From assembly GCA_900100095.1 (NCBI GenBank), contig FMTN01000007.1:1-64000 (forward strand): a stretch of DNA of 64,000 nucleotides, in the 5' to 3' direction. Below the pieces are notes generated by a model that was not told the DNA's origin, ran no database searches, and saw only the letters and a list, made by a program, of their open reading frames with translations. The stretch comes from Lachnospiraceae bacterium C10. Its GTDB lineage: Bacteria; Bacillota; Clostridia; Lachnospirales; Lachnospiraceae. Position 1 is the stretch's first letter. The number at the start of each line of letters is the position of its first letter. This document shows, one piece after another, positions 7,576 through 17,005 of this stretch. The translations under genes were made by a program, and so were the position numbers.

Positions 7576-8754
7576 ATGCCGGAAGAAAAGTACATGCTCC
7601 GTGCAATAGAACTGGCAAAAAGGGGAGTTGGATGGACGAATCCGAATCCTCTGGTGGGAGCTGTTGTTGTAAAAAACGGGCGGATCATAGGAGAAGGCTG
7701 GCATCATAAATACGGACAGCTTCATGCAGAGCGGGATGCGCTGAGGAGAGTGAGTGAAGATCCAAAAGGAGCGACCATCTATGTCACATTGGAGCCCTGC
7801 TGTCATCAGGGAAAACAGCCACCCTGTACAAAGGCCCTGATTGATGCCGGTGTCCGGGAGGTTGTCATTGGGTCCCGAGACCCCAATCCGAAAGTAAGCG
7901 GTAAGGGAGTTGCGGAATTAAAAGCGGCAGGAATACAGGTGGTTTGTGATTATATGAAAGAGGAGTGTGATGCGATCAATGGCGTTTTCTTTCATTTTAT
8001 TACAACGAACAGGCCATATGTCACACTGAAATATGCGATGACGGCAGACGGACATATTGCAACGGAGGCCGGCAAGTCCAGGTGGATCAGCGGAGCGTCT
8101 TCTCTGGACGAAGTTCATCGGATGCGCCATCGCAATATGGCCATTATGGTGGGGATTGGAACAGCGCTTGCAGATGATCCGTTGCTGAACTGTCGAATCA
8201 AAGTGCGAGGATCTGAGGATGAGGAAACCTTTGTAGCCGGCAAAAATCCATTGCGGATTCTTTTGGATGATCATTTGCAGATTCCTTTGGACAGTCGTCT
8301 GGTTACGTCGGCAAACCGGCAGCCACTGATGATTGTAACCTTGCAGAAGCCATGGGAGAACGCCGGGGGAGAGCCGGATAGAGTGATAGAAAAAGAAAGG
8401 CAGTTGTTAAAGCAGGGAGTACAGATTCTTCATCTCGACAAAGATGAGCGAACCGGTTGCGTGGATCTAAAGCTTTTAATGGAATATCTTGGGAAACATT
8501 CGATTGACAGTGTGTTGCTGGAAGGAGGAGGAACGGTGAATGCCTCAGCTTTTTTAAGTGACATCGTGTCGGAGGTGGATGTATTTATAGCCCCAAAACT
8601 CTTTGGAGGAGGCAAGAGCCCGATTGCATCTATGGGAATTCGTGAAACCAAAGAAGCACTCTTGTATGAGATCAGGGAGTGCAGGCGCGTGGGAGAAGAC
8701 GTGCTGATCCGGTATCAGAAGAAGGGAGAAACAGAGTGTTCACAGGAATCATAG
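7576..8754 (+). CDS. ribD: Bifunctional riboflavin deaminase/reductase RibD
   Basis: A 392-aa enzyme catalysing the second and third steps of riboflavin synthesis: deamination of the GTP-derived pyrimidine, then NADPH-dependent reduction of the ribose chain. The N-terminal cytidine-deaminase-like zinc site is intact: H50-A-E52 and EPCC75-x8-C84 (TLEPCCHQGKQPPC). The reductase domain begins around residue 145 (RPYVTLKYAMTADGHIAT). It has LLEGGGTVNASAF near 325, in a region that binds substrate in the family. Length is usual for fused RibD. An AAAGGAG site precedes ATG 7576. It is the first gene of the operon under the FMN riboswitch. Confidence 0.97.
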   Translation: MPEEKYMLRAIELAKRGVGWTNPNPLVGAVVVKNGRIIGEGWHHKYGQLHAERDALRRVSEDPKGATIYVTLEPCCHQGKQPPCTKALIDAGVREVVIGSRDPNPKVSGKGVAELKAAGIQVVCDYMKEECDAINGVFFHFITTNRPYVTLKYAMTADGHIATEAGKSRWISGASSLDEVHRMRHRNMAIMVGIGTALADDPLLNCRIKVRGSEDEETFVAGKNPLRILLDDHLQIPLDSRLVTSANRQPLMIVTLQKPWENAGGEPDRVIEKERQLLKQGVQILHLDKDERTGCVDLKLLMEYLGKHSIDSVLLEGGGTVNASAFLSDIVSEVDVFIAPKLFGGGKSPIASMGIRETKEALLYEIRECRRVGEDVLIRYQKKGETECSQES

Positions 8755-9401
8755 AAGAAAAAGGAACCCTTCTTGCGAAGGAAATCCGGGGAATCAGTGG
8801 AAGCCTTAGGATAGGAGCTACCACAGTTTTAGAAGGAACCGGGATAGGAGATTCTATTGCGGTCAATGGAGTCTGTCTAACCGTTACGACAATGGGGGAT
8901 CATTTTTTTACAGCGGATGTTATGGCCGAGACCCTCAGGACATCTTCTCTGGGAGAGCTTAAAGCAGGAGATTTTGTCAATCTGGAACGTGCCATGCCGG
9001 CCAATGGAAGATTTGGTGGTCATATGGTATCTGGGCATATTGACGGGAAAGGAACAATAGTGGATATGACAGCCGAGGGGAATGCGACATGGATTTACAT
9101 TACAGCCGAATCCAAAATCCTGCAGAGGGTGATGGAAAGGGGCTCGATTGCGATCGATGGCATCAGCCTTACGGTTGCACAAGTATCTCCGGATTTCTTT
9201 GCGGTATCGGTTATTCCTCATACCGCAGACAAGACCACATTGCTGGACAAAAGGACAGGAGACCGGGTCAATCTTGAAAATGATCTGGTTGGAAAATATG
9301 TGCAGAATTTTCTTAAGGTCGCTGGGGTTTTACCGGGAGAAGAAGAGCAGAAGAAAAAAGATGGACTGACCCTTGATATGCTACAGGCATATCTTGGCTG
9401 A
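8736..9401 (+). CDS. ribE: Riboflavin synthase alpha chain
   Basis: A 221-aa enzyme that dismutates two 6,7-dimethyl-8-ribityllumazine molecules into riboflavin and the pyrimidine returned to RibH. The start is GTG 8736, giving the canonical N-terminus (M)FTGIIEEKGTL; a longer upstream frame adds a non-homologous extension. The protein has the two tandem beta-barrel repeats of the family: SIAVNGVCLTV in the first half and SIAIDGISLTV in the second. The start overlaps the ribD end by 19 nt, so translation is coupled. Confidence 0.96.
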   Translation: MFTGIIEEKGTLLAKEIRGISGSLRIGATTVLEGTGIGDSIAVNGVCLTVTTMGDHFFTADVMAETLRTSSLGELKAGDFVNLERAMPANGRFGGHMVSGHIDGKGTIVDMTAEGNATWIYITAESKILQRVMERGSIAIDGISLTVAQVSPDFFAVSVIPHTADKTTLLDKRTGDRVNLENDLVGKYVQNFLKVAGVLPGEEEQKKKDGLTLDMLQAYLG

Positions 9402-9419
9402 GGCAGAAAGAAGGATGAA

Positions 9420-10646
9420 ATGGAAAAGGAAACAGAATTTCAATATGCAACGATTGAGCAGGCGATAAAGGATTTGCAGGAAGGAAAGATGATTCTGGTA
9501 ACGGATGATCCGGACCGGGAAAATGAAGGAGATCTGATCTGTGCGGCAACCTTTGCAACGCAGGAGAATATCAATTTTATGGCGACACACGCAAAGGGAT
9601 TGATCTGTACGCCGATGAGTGAGGAGGTTGCACAGCGTCTCGGACTTCATCCGATGGTGGAGAAGAATACGGACAATCATGAAACCGCATTTACCGTGTC
9701 GGTGGATCACGTGCAGACAACGACGGGAATATCAGCAAAGGAGAGGGGCTTTACTATGAGGGCTCTTGCAGATGAAAAAGCAAAGCCGGAGGATTTCAGA
9801 AGGCCGGGACATGTCTTCCCGCTGATTGCTAAAAAGGGCGGTGTACTGGTTCGCGAAGGTCATACGGAAGCAACTGTGGATTTGATGCGTCTGGCAGGAC
9901 TTTACCCGTGTGGTGTCTGCTGTGAGATTATGAGAGAAGACGGAAGTATGATGCGTACTCCGGAACTCATTGACATGGCAAAGGAATACAACCTGACATT
10001 TATCACAATCAAGGATCTGAAGGATTACTGCCGTATTCACGAGAAGCATGTTCATCAGGAGGCAGTTGCAAAGATGCCGACATCCCATGGAACCTTCCGG
10101 ATGTATGGCTATATCAATGATATTACAGGAGAACACCATGTTGCTCTGGTGAAGGGAAAAATAGGAACGGGAGAAGATGTACTGTGCCGGGTGCATTCCG
10201 AATGTCTGACGGGAGATGCCTTTGGTTCGCTGCGTTGTGACTGTGGTCTTCAGTTACAAAAATCTATGGAGCTTGTGGAGCAGGAAGGCCGTGGCATTAT
10301 TTTATATATGCGACAGGAAGGCAGAGGAATAGGACTTGTCAATAAGATAAAGGCCTATGCTCTTCAGGAGGAAGGATTTGATACGGTCGAGGCCAATGTA
10401 AAGCTTGGTTTTGCACCAGATCTGAGAGAGTACTGGGTGGGAGCTCAGATTCTAAAGGATCTTGGCGTGCAGTCTTTAAGGCTGTTAACGAACAATCCGG
10501 ATAAGATTTACGGATTGTCGGAATTTGGAATAGAGATTAAGGAACGACTCCCAATCGAAATTGAGCCGCAGCCATATGACGAAAAATATCTTAAAACAAA
10601 ACAGGATAAGATGGGACATATTTTTAAGCAGATCAAGGTTGGTTAG
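9420..10646 (+). CDS. ribBA: DHBP synthase / GTP cyclohydrolase II RibBA
   Basis: A 408-aa fusion. The N-terminal domain (RibB) forms 3,4-dihydroxy-2-butanone 4-phosphate from ribulose 5-phosphate and carries the acidic metal motif [11 protein letters not shown] near residue 30. The C-terminal domain (RibA, from about 210) opens GTP and formate is released; its zinc cysteines are in [25 protein letters not shown] follows, typical of GTP cyclohydrolase II. Both active sites look complete. It sits 18 nt after ribE in the FMN-regulated operon and supplies both branches leading to RibH. Confidence 0.97.
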   Translation: MEKETEFQYATIEQAIKDLQEGKMILVTDDPDRENEGDLICAATFATQENINFMATHAKGLICTPMSEEVAQRLGLHPMVEKNTDNHETAFTVSVDHVQTTTGISAKERGFTMRALADEKAKPEDFRRPGHVFPLIAKKGGVLVREGHTEATVDLMRLAGLYPCGVCCEIMREDGSMMRTPELIDMAKEYNLTFITIKDLKDYCRIHEKHVHQEAVAKMPTSHGTFRMYGYINDITGEHHVALVKGKIGTGEDVLCRVHSECLTGDAFGSLRCDCGLQLQKSMELVEQEGRGIILYMRQEGRGIGLVNKIKAYALQEEGFDTVEANVKLGFAPDLREYWVGAQILKDLGVQSLRLLTNNPDKIYGLSEFGIEIKERLPIEIEPQPYDEKYLKTKQDKMGHIFKQIKVG

Positions 10647-10691
10647 GAATCAGGGAAAAGAAAGATAAGATAATAGAAAGAGGAACAGTGA

Positions 10692-11165
10692 ATGAGAGAG
10701 ATTCAAGTAGTTGAAGGTAAGGTTGTTGCAGACGAGAATATGAGAGTGGCTATCGTGGCCTCCCGATTCAATGAGATCATTGTGAATAAGCTTCTGGGTG
10801 GAGCAGTGGATGGACTTGTACGTCATGGCGTGTCGGAGGAGAAGATCACGGCAGTCTGGGTACCGGGGGCATTTGAGATTCCTCTTACGGCGCAGAAACT
10901 GGCTCTTTCAGGAAAATATGACGCTGTGATCTGCGTCGGAGCAGTCATTCGGGGACAGACTTCACACTATGATTATGTCTGCAATGAAGTCAGCAAAGGG
11001 ATTGCACAGGTATCCTTGAACAGCTCTGTTCCGGTTCTGTTTGGAATTGTTACAACAGAAAATATTGAACAGGCAATTGCGCGTGCCGGAAGCAAGGCGG
11101 GTAACAAGGGCTACGACTGTGCCCTGTCAGCAATTGAAATGGTGAATTTACTCCATCAAATCTAA
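10692..11165 (+). CDS. ribH: 6,7-dimethyl-8-ribityllumazine synthase
   Basis: A 157-aa enzyme that condenses the pyrimidine from RibD with the four-carbon unit from RibBA. Conserved segments include [14 protein letters not shown] (substrate pocket), [15 protein letters not shown] and [18 protein letters not shown]. The His of TSHYDY is a catalytic residue in the family. Length is standard; members usually assemble into pentamers or icosahedral shells. It ends the operon and is followed by a strong terminator at 11197. Confidence 0.97.
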   Translation: MREIQVVEGKVVADENMRVAIVASRFNEIIVNKLLGGAVDGLVRHGVSEEKITAVWVPGAFEIPLTAQKLALSGKYDAVICVGAVIRGQTSHYDYVCNEVSKGIAQVSLNSSVPVLFGIVTTENIEQAIARAGSKAGNKGYDCALSAIEMVNLLHQI

Positions 11166-11175
11166 GGATATATTT

Positions 11176-11204
11176 TTGTATTTAGTCTTGTAAAATGCTA
11201 TACT
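11176..11204 (+). promoter_or_regulatory. Candidate promoter for coaE-ftsA-like gene
   Basis: TTGTAT (11176-11181), a 17-nt spacer and TATACT (11199-11204). The -10 box lies within the left arm of the terminator hairpin at 11197-11248, so a transcript from here would begin inside that hairpin. Confidence 0.55.
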
Positions 11205-11255
11205 TGTGTACGTGAGTGGGTTTTTACCCAGACGTGGACAAGTATAGCTTTTTTT
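11197..11255 (+). terminator. Long hairpin terminator after ribH
   Basis: GCTATACTTGT pairs with ACAAGTATAGC across an inner stem (GTGGG/CCCAG region), followed by seven T residues. It ends the riboflavin operon only 11 nt before the ATG of the next gene. Confidence 0.85.
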
Positions 11256-11266
11256 GGGTATTGTTT

Positions 11267-14200
11267 ATGCATTTTATTGGAATTACAGGTGGCGTCGGTG
11301 CTGGTAAAAGTGAGGTGCTGACCTATCTTGAAACACATTATCCTGTGATGGTTCTTCGTACAGATGATTTGGCGAAGGAACTGATGACTCCGGGACATTC
11401 ATGTTACGATCGTTTCAGAACAGCATTTCTTCATGAGGATGTTTTTGCTTACGGCAAGGATGATAAAGAAAAGAATCCTCCGATCGATCGCAGTAAACTG
11501 GCAGAATTGATTTATATAGAGGATGAGAAGAGAGCGCTTCTTAATTCAATTGTTCACCCGGCTGTTAAGGAAGAGATACTTCGAAGAGTTGCCCGCGCAA
11601 GGCGAGAGGGAGAGTTTATAGCCTTCTTCGTTGAGGCGGCTCTGTTAATTGAGGAAGGATACGACGAGGTTTGCGATGAACTCTGGTATATCTACGCAGA
11701 TGAGCAGATTCGGCGCGACAGGCTTCGGAAGAACCGAGGATACAGTGAAGAGAAGATCCAGGGAATATTTGATGCACAGCTTTCGGAAGAAGTGTTCCGT
11801 GAGAAGTGCAAGGTTGTGATTGATAATACCCATGGAATAGAAGATGATTTTATTGAGGTAAAAGAGGCGATGGATCGCCTGATGAAACCGACAGAAGGAA
11901 TGAAGATCATGATTGATGCGCAGCAGGCTACACAGGAGACGATACAGGATAAGGATTACGTATATTCTCTGGATATTGGTACCCGTAATGTTGTTGGTAC
12001 CGTTGGATATCAGACGGAGGATGGATTTAAGACCGTGGCTATGTGTTCAAGAGAGCATGACAGCCGGGCAATGCTGGATGGTCAGATCCACGATATCGGC
12101 CGGGTGTCAAAGATTATTCGACTTGTGACAGATGATCTGGAAGAGCAGCTTGGATTTAAGCTTAAAGAAGTATGTATTGCTGCCGCTGGTCGTGTTCTTC
12201 GTACAGTAACAACCCGTGTTGAGATGAACTTCGATGAGGAAACGGTTGTTACAGGTGAGGATATCAATACCCTTGATTTGATTGGAGTAGATCAGGCGCA
12301 GAGGGAGATCAATGAGGACGACGGCCCTTATCATTTTTACTGTGTCGGATACTCTACGATGAAGTATTTTCTCAATGGGGAAGTGTTCTCGAATCTTGAG
12401 GGACATAAGGCGAGCAAGATTGAGGAGATCATCATTGTAACCTTCCTTCCGGACGACGTTGTAGACGGTCTGTATTCGGCAGTAGAGCGCGCCGAACTTG
12501 AGGTTGCCAATATGACATTGGAGCCTATTGCTGCTATGAATGTTGCCATACCGCAAAATTATCGCATGTTAAACATAGCACTTGTGGATGTGGGCGCAGG
12601 AACGTCGGATATCTGTATTACCAGGGATGGAAGTATCATTGCATACGGTATGATTCCTTATGCGGGAGATGAGCTGACGGAAGTTATCGTACAGGCATTT
12701 CTGGTGGATTTTGCAACAGCGGAAAAGATCAAAAAGCAGTCAACGGAACTGGAAGAGATCACCTATGAGGATATTATGGGAATTTCCCATACGGTTCCGG
12801 TGGAGGAAGTCTGGAAGCTTACAGATCCTGTGATGGAGAGAATCACAGGGGATGTTGCAGAGAAGATCATTGAACTTAATGGAGGCAATCCGGTTGCGGC
12901 GACCTTTGTTGTCGGAGGCGGCGGAAAGGTTCATGGTTTCTGTGAGAATCTTGCAGATAAAATGAAGATCTTAAAGGAACGTGTGGCGCTTCGTGGTGAA
13001 GAGGTTATGAAAAATATTCAATTCCCGGATGGAGTTGAGAAAGATCCTCTTTTTGTTACACCGATCGGTATCTGCCTGAATTACTATGAGCAGAAGAACA
13101 ATTTCATCATGATTCATTTTAACGGTGAAATGATGAAACTGTTCGATAACGGACATCTTAAGATCATTGATGCAGCCATGCAGTCAGGAATGGATACGGC
13201 AGAGCTTTTCCCGAGAAGAGGAAGAGAGATTCATTTCAATGTCAATGGTGTGGATCGAATGATAAGAGGACGGGAAGGTGAGTCTGCGCGTGTGCGTATG
13301 AACGGACATGAGGCATCTCTTAATACACAACTGATTCCGAACGCGACGATCACCATTGAAAGTTCAACGGTAGGAGGCGAAGGTGAGATGCGGATCGATC
13401 AGCTCGAGGAGTTTACATCATCCATCGTAACCTTCAATGTCAATGGTTCCTTCGTTACTTGTCCGAAGTTTGTGGAAGTCAACGGAAGCCTTGAACCGGC
13501 AGATTATATTATTCAAAACGGGGATGAGGTGGAGACGCGGAACTACTATACGGTTGGCCAGCTTGCGGCATTTATGGATGTTGAGGTTGATCCGGATCAC
13601 CAGATTCTTGTCAATAACCGGGAAGCGGATATGAACACGCTGATCTATGAGAATTTCAGTATCGAATGGACGGTGACCGGTTTTGGATTAAAGGATGGCG
13701 ACTATATGCCGGAGGGAATCTCTGCGATAGAAGAGGATTTCCTGGAGAAGGCGCGTCAGGAGCAGGAAGCGGCAGAACTGGAAAATCTAAAGAGGCAGGC
13801 GCAGGAGAGCTCTTTGCAGCAGGTCAAGATGGAAGAGGAAGGTGCAGCCGTAGAAGAAGAGTCATTGCCTACCGAAGAAGGGCAGCAGGCAACGGACGAA
13901 GCGGTAGCAGATGCAGTCGATGACGCAAAGGAAGAGCAGGCAGTTGAGGAAGAAATCGTTCCTCAGGAAGAAGCTGCTCAGGATGTACCGGAAGTAAAGA
14001 CAGAAGACGCAGAGGAGGAAGCATTGGTTTCCCAGCTGACCGATCCGGCCAGAGCTGCGGATGGATATCAGAATTCTTACGCTACGCCTTACCGGCCGAA
14101 TACGCCGTTCCATCAGATGGAGGTTCCGAAGCCGAAGGCAACCATTCATGTTACTGTGAATGGACAAAATATTACGATGGACGATAAGGAAGATTATATC

Positions 14201-14350
14201 TTTGTAGATATTTTCAACTTTATTGATTTTGATATTAATGAAGCAAATGGTAGAACAGCAGAGGTTCTGCTGAATGGTAAGCCTTGTGGATACGCAGATC
14301 CGATTCATAACGGAGATGTGCTTTCTGTAGGCTGGAAAGAAAAGGAATAA
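11267..14350 (+). CDS. Dephospho-CoA kinase fused to FtsA-like actin-fold protein
   Basis: One uninterrupted frame of 1027 codons. ATG 11267 is chosen because it begins the canonical CoaE start MHFIGITGGVGAGKSEV, with P-loop at G8-S15. Residues 1 to about 200 are dephospho-CoA kinase, the last step of CoA synthesis (ATP-dependent 3'-phosphorylation). A short linker containing MKIMIDAQQ leads to an FtsA/PilM-like actin fold from about 220 (YSLDIGTRNVVGTVGY, later VDVGAGTSDICIT and VVGGGGKVHGF). Beyond about 640 come a beta-rich segment and a Glu-rich linker (around 840-925). The last about 70 residues resemble a small beta-grasp domain (IHVTVNGQNITM to NGDVLSVGW). The ATG has only a weak GGGTA site. 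An internal GAAGGA followed by ATG near 11911 could allow separate FtsA-like production. Confidence 0.85.
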   Translation: MHFIGITGGVGAGKSEVLTYLETHYPVMVLRTDDLAKELMTPGHSCYDRFRTAFLHEDVFAYGKDDKEKNPPIDRSKLAELIYIEDEKRALLNSIVHPAVKEEILRRVARARREGEFIAFFVEAALLIEEGYDEVCDELWYIYADEQIRRDRLRKNRGYSEEKIQGIFDAQLSEEVFREKCKVVIDNTHGIEDDFIEVKEAMDRLMKPTEGMKIMIDAQQATQETIQDKDYVYSLDIGTRNVVGTVGYQTEDGFKTVAMCSREHDSRAMLDGQIHDIGRVSKIIRLVTDDLEEQLGFKLKEVCIAAAGRVLRTVTTRVEMNFDEETVVTGEDINTLDLIGVDQAQREINEDDGPYHFYCVGYSTMKYFLNGEVFSNLEGHKASKIEEIIIVTFLPDDVVDGLYSAVERAELEVANMTLEPIAAMNVAIPQNYRMLNIALVDVGAGTSDICITRDGSIIAYGMIPYAGDELTEVIVQAFLVDFATAEKIKKQSTELEEITYEDIMGISHTVPVEEVWKLTDPVMERITGDVAEKIIELNGGNPVAATFVVGGGGKVHGFCENLADKMKILKERVALRGEEVMKNIQFPDGVEKDPLFVTPIGICLNYYEQKNNFIMIHFNGEMMKLFDNGHLKIIDAAMQSGMDTAELFPRRGREIHFNVNGVDRMIRGREGESARVRMNGHEASLNTQLIPNATITIESSTVGGEGEMRIDQLEEFTSSIVTFNVNGSFVTCPKFVEVNGSLEPADYIIQNGDEVETRNYYTVGQLAAFMDVEVDPDHQILVNNREADMNTLIYENFSIEWTVTGFGLKDGDYMPEGISAIEEDFLEKARQEQEAAELENLKRQAQESSLQQVKMEEEGAAVEEESLPTEEGQQATDEAVADAVDDAKEEQAVEEEIVPQEEAAQDVPEVKTEDAEEEALVSQLTDPARAADGYQNSYATPYRPNTPFHQMEVPKPKATIHVTVNGQNITMDDKEDYIFVDIFNFIDFDINEANGRTAEVLLNGKPCGYADPIHNGDVLSVGWKEKE

Positions 14351-14355
14351 CCCTT

Positions 14356-15165
14356 ATGTCAATGGAACTGTTCAGTATTGCCAGTGGCAGCAGTGGAAAC
14401 TGCATCTGTGCAGGAAATGACCGGCATCATGTGTTGATTGATGCCGGAATCAGTGGTAAAAGAATCGAAACAGGCATGAATGCCATGGACTATACAACAA
14501 AGGACATGGATGGTATTCTGGTGACGCATGAGCACGCAGACCATATTGCAGGGCTTGGGGTTCTTATGCGAAGATATGGCTTGCCTGTGTACGCTACGCA
14601 GGGGACAATTGATGCAATGTTGTCCGGTGGCAAACTTGGCAAGGTGGATGAAGGACTGTTTCATCCCATCGTGGCCGATCAGAAATTTACGATCGGTACA
14701 CTGAATATACATCCGATTCATATATCCCATGATGCGGCGGATCCGGTTGCATATATTATTCAGGATCAGTCATCCGGGAAGAAGGTCGGGGTCATTACAG
14801 ACCTGGGAACCTATGATGATTATATTATAGAGCGGATCAGCGGACTTTCAGCGCTTTTGCTGGAGGCGAACCATGATGTGAATATGCTGCAGGTTGGGCC
14901 GTACCCGTATCAGCTTAAGAGACGAATTCTCGGGGAGAGAGGTCATCTTTCAAATGAGACAAGCGGACGTCTTTTGGGCAAGATTTTAAATGATCATGTG
15001 GTACATATTTTTCTCGGTCATTTATCGGCGGAGAATAATTACGGAAGGCTGGCTCTTGAAACGGTAGTGAGCGAAGTAAGCTTCGGTGACAATCCGTATA
15101 AAGGAACGGATTTTAATATTACCATTGCCTCAAGACATGAGGTTTCAGAGCGTATTGTAGTCTAG
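14356..15165 (+). CDS. MBL-fold metallo-hydrolase, YycJ/WalJ-like
   Basis: A 269-aa cytoplasmic metallo-beta-lactamase-fold hydrolase. The metal motif is THEHADHIAG (HxHxDH), with further ligands likely in HISHDA, ITDLGTYDD and LGHLSAEN. The opening FSIASGSSGNC is typical of the YycJ/WalJ group, suspected to be a DNA or RNA 5'-exonuclease. It starts 3 nt after the CoaE-FtsA-like stop, so it is likely co-transcribed. No WalKR two-component genes are nearby, so the name rests on sequence only. Confidence 0.88.
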   Translation: MSMELFSIASGSSGNCICAGNDRHHVLIDAGISGKRIETGMNAMDYTTKDMDGILVTHEHADHIAGLGVLMRRYGLPVYATQGTIDAMLSGGKLGKVDEGLFHPIVADQKFTIGTLNIHPIHISHDAADPVAYIIQDQSSGKKVGVITDLGTYDDYIIERISGLSALLLEANHDVNMLQVGPYPYQLKRRILGERGHLSNETSGRLLGKILNDHVVHIFLGHLSAENNYGRLALETVVSEVSFGDNPYKGTDFNITIASRHEVSERIVV

Positions 15166-15246
15166 GATTGCGCTACAGGCTTTCCGGCAATTGAAATGGT
15201 GTTTAGGCAAGTGCCTTTACATAGATGAAAGGAATGGAGATTACTT

Positions 15247-15528
15247 ATGGAAAACAAAAACAGAACCATCATCAGTGTCGTTGGTAAGGATACGGTAGGT
15301 ATCATTGCTAAAGTCTGCACGTATCTTTCAGAACGCGGGGTAAACGTCCTGGATATTTCTCAGACGATCGTATCCGGCTTCTTTACCATGATGATGATCG
15401 TTGATACGGAAAATGCAGATCAGTCATTTGATGAGATCCAGAAAGGGCTTGCTGTGCTTGGTGAAGAGATTGGCGTGGAAATTAAAGCCCAGAAGGAAGA
15501 AATCTTTGAAATGATGCACCGTATCTAA
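15247..15528 (+). CDS. ACT domain protein (UPF0237)
   Basis: A 93-aa single ACT domain: [18 protein letters not shown], then [20 protein letters not shown]. The glycine-containing GKDTVGI loop is the usual amino-acid-binding site. Such proteins, related to the GcvR domain, sense an amino acid. It sits 10 nt before the UPF0210 gene; this pairing is widespread in Firmicutes and suggests a shared, still undefined function. Confidence 0.92.
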   Translation: MENKNRTIISVVGKDTVGIIAKVCTYLSERGVNVLDISQTIVSGFFTMMMIVDTENADQSFDEIQKGLAVLGEEIGVEIKAQKEEIFEMMHRI

Positions 15529-15538
15529 GGAGTTTACC

Positions 15539-16903
15539 ATGATTAACATACTTGAAGTAAAAGAAACAAATAAAATGGTGTCGGAGGAGAATTTAGATGT
15601 CCGTACGATTACCATCGGAATCAGCTTGTTTGACTGTATGGATTCCGATCTTGACAAGTTAAATGAAAATATCTTTAACAAAATTACAACGGTTGCAAAG
15701 GATCTGGTTGCAACAGGAGCAAAGATTGAGCGGGAATTTGGAATTCCGATTGTAAATAAGCGTATTTCCGTGACTCCGATTGCAATGATCGGTGCCAGTG
15801 CCTGTCACAGTGCAAAGGATTATGTTACCATCGCCAAAACCCTTGACCGTGCAGCGAAGACGGTTGGTGTCAATTTCCTTGGCGGATATTCTGCAATTGT
15901 AAGTAAGGGAATGACCACACAGGATGAGTATCTGATCCGTTCGATTCCTGAGGCTATGGCAAGTACGGAATTTGTATGCAGCTCGGTTAATGTGGGCTCT
16001 ACAAAGACCGGTATCAATATGGATGCGGTAAAACTGATGGGACAGATTGTGAAGGAGACAGCGCTTGCAACCAAGGATAAGGATTCTCTTGGTGATGCAA
16101 AGCTGGTGGTATTCTGTAATGCGCCGGACGATAACCCGTTTATGGCAGGAGCCTTCCATGGAGTGTCAGAAGCGGATGCGATCATTAATGTAGGTGTATC
16201 CGGTCCGGGTGTAGTCAAGACAGCATTATCCCAGGTTCGTGGTGAGTCATTTGAAGTGTTGTGTGAAACCATTAAAAAGACAGCATTTAAGATTACCCGA
16301 GTAGGACAGGCAGTGGCAAAAGAGGCAAGTAAGATGCTCGGTATCCCATTTGGAATCATCGATCTGTCCCTTGCTCCGACTCCGGCGATTGGAGATTCGG
16401 TAGCCGGAATCCTGGAGGAAATCGGATTGCAGAGAGCCGGTGCTCCGGGAACAACAGCAGCGCTTGCATTATTGAACGATCAGGTAAAGAAGGGCGGTAT
16501 CATGGCCTCTTCTTACGTCGGAGGACTGTCCGGTGCGTTCATTCCGGTATCGGAGGATCAGGGTATGATCGATGCGGTAAATGAAGGTGCTCTTACCCTT
16601 GAAAAGCTTGAGGCTATGACCTGTGTATGTTCCGTAGGTCTTGATATGATTGCAATTCCGGGTCGCACTTCAGCTGAGACCATTTCCGGAATTATCGCGG
16701 ATGAGATGGCAATCGGTATGATCAACCAGAAGACAACAGCGGTTCGTCTGATCCCTGTTATCGGCAAGGATGTAGGAGATGTGGTAGAATTCGGTGGATT
16801 ACTTGGATATGCACCGATCATGCCGGTGAATGAATTTGATTGTAGTGCATTCGTGAATCGTGGTGGCAGAATTCCTGCGCCGGTTCATTCATTTAAAAAC
16901 TAA
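15539..16903 (+). CDS. UPF0210/PFL-family protein (DUF711)
   Basis: A 454-aa protein of the DUF711/UPF0210 family, whose structures resemble pyruvate formate-lyase-like barrels but lack known activity. Recognisable segments are [41 protein letters not shown], and [11 protein letters not shown] at the C-terminus. Length matches the family. A TAAGGAG site lies 7 nt upstream of ATG. It is co-transcribed with the ACT protein, which may be its regulatory subunit (inference). A repeat and a bidirectional terminator follow. Confidence 0.92.
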   Translation: MINILEVKETNKMVSEENLDVRTITIGISLFDCMDSDLDKLNENIFNKITTVAKDLVATGAKIEREFGIPIVNKRISVTPIAMIGASACHSAKDYVTIAKTLDRAAKTVGVNFLGGYSAIVSKGMTTQDEYLIRSIPEAMASTEFVCSSVNVGSTKTGINMDAVKLMGQIVKETALATKDKDSLGDAKLVVFCNAPDDNPFMAGAFHGVSEADAIINVGVSGPGVVKTALSQVRGESFEVLCETIKKTAFKITRVGQAVAKEASKMLGIPFGIIDLSLAPTPAIGDSVAGILEEIGLQRAGAPGTTAALALLNDQVKKGGIMASSYVGGLSGAFIPVSEDQGMIDAVNEGALTLEKLEAMTCVCSVGLDMIAIPGRTSAETISGIIADEMAIGMINQKTTAVRLIPVIGKDVGDVVEFGGLLGYAPIMPVNEFDCSAFVNRGGRIPAPVHSFKN

Positions 16904-16909
16904 AGACAA

Positions 16910-16939
16910 GGCGCGCAAGACTCGCGAGCGAGTCTTGAC
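16910..16939. repeat. Repeat family 1, right-end fragment
   Basis: Thirty nucleotides identical to the right end of the 130-nt family 1 repeat, including the perfect 20-nt palindrome AAGACTCGC-GA-GCGAGTCTT. It lies 7 nt after the UPF0210 stop codon. Confidence 0.88.
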
Positions 16940-16944
16940 GGATT

Positions 16945-16984
16945 AAAAAAGGACGCATGAAACGATTGTTTCATGCGTCCTTTT
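16945..16984. terminator. Bidirectional terminator between convergent genes
   Basis: A perfect stem GGACGCATGAAAC / GTTTCATGCGTCC (16951-16980) is preceded by six A and followed by four T. It can end both the UPF0210 transcript and the convergent ABC-F transcript. Confidence 0.93.
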
Positions 16985-17005
16985 CTGTAGTAAATTCAAA
17001 ACCGA

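Noticed and set aside
6773-7618. 281-codon minus-strand open frame across the FMN riboswitch
   Set aside because: It is antisense to AlkD, to the well-defined riboswitch and to ribD, with no ribosome site or protein family.
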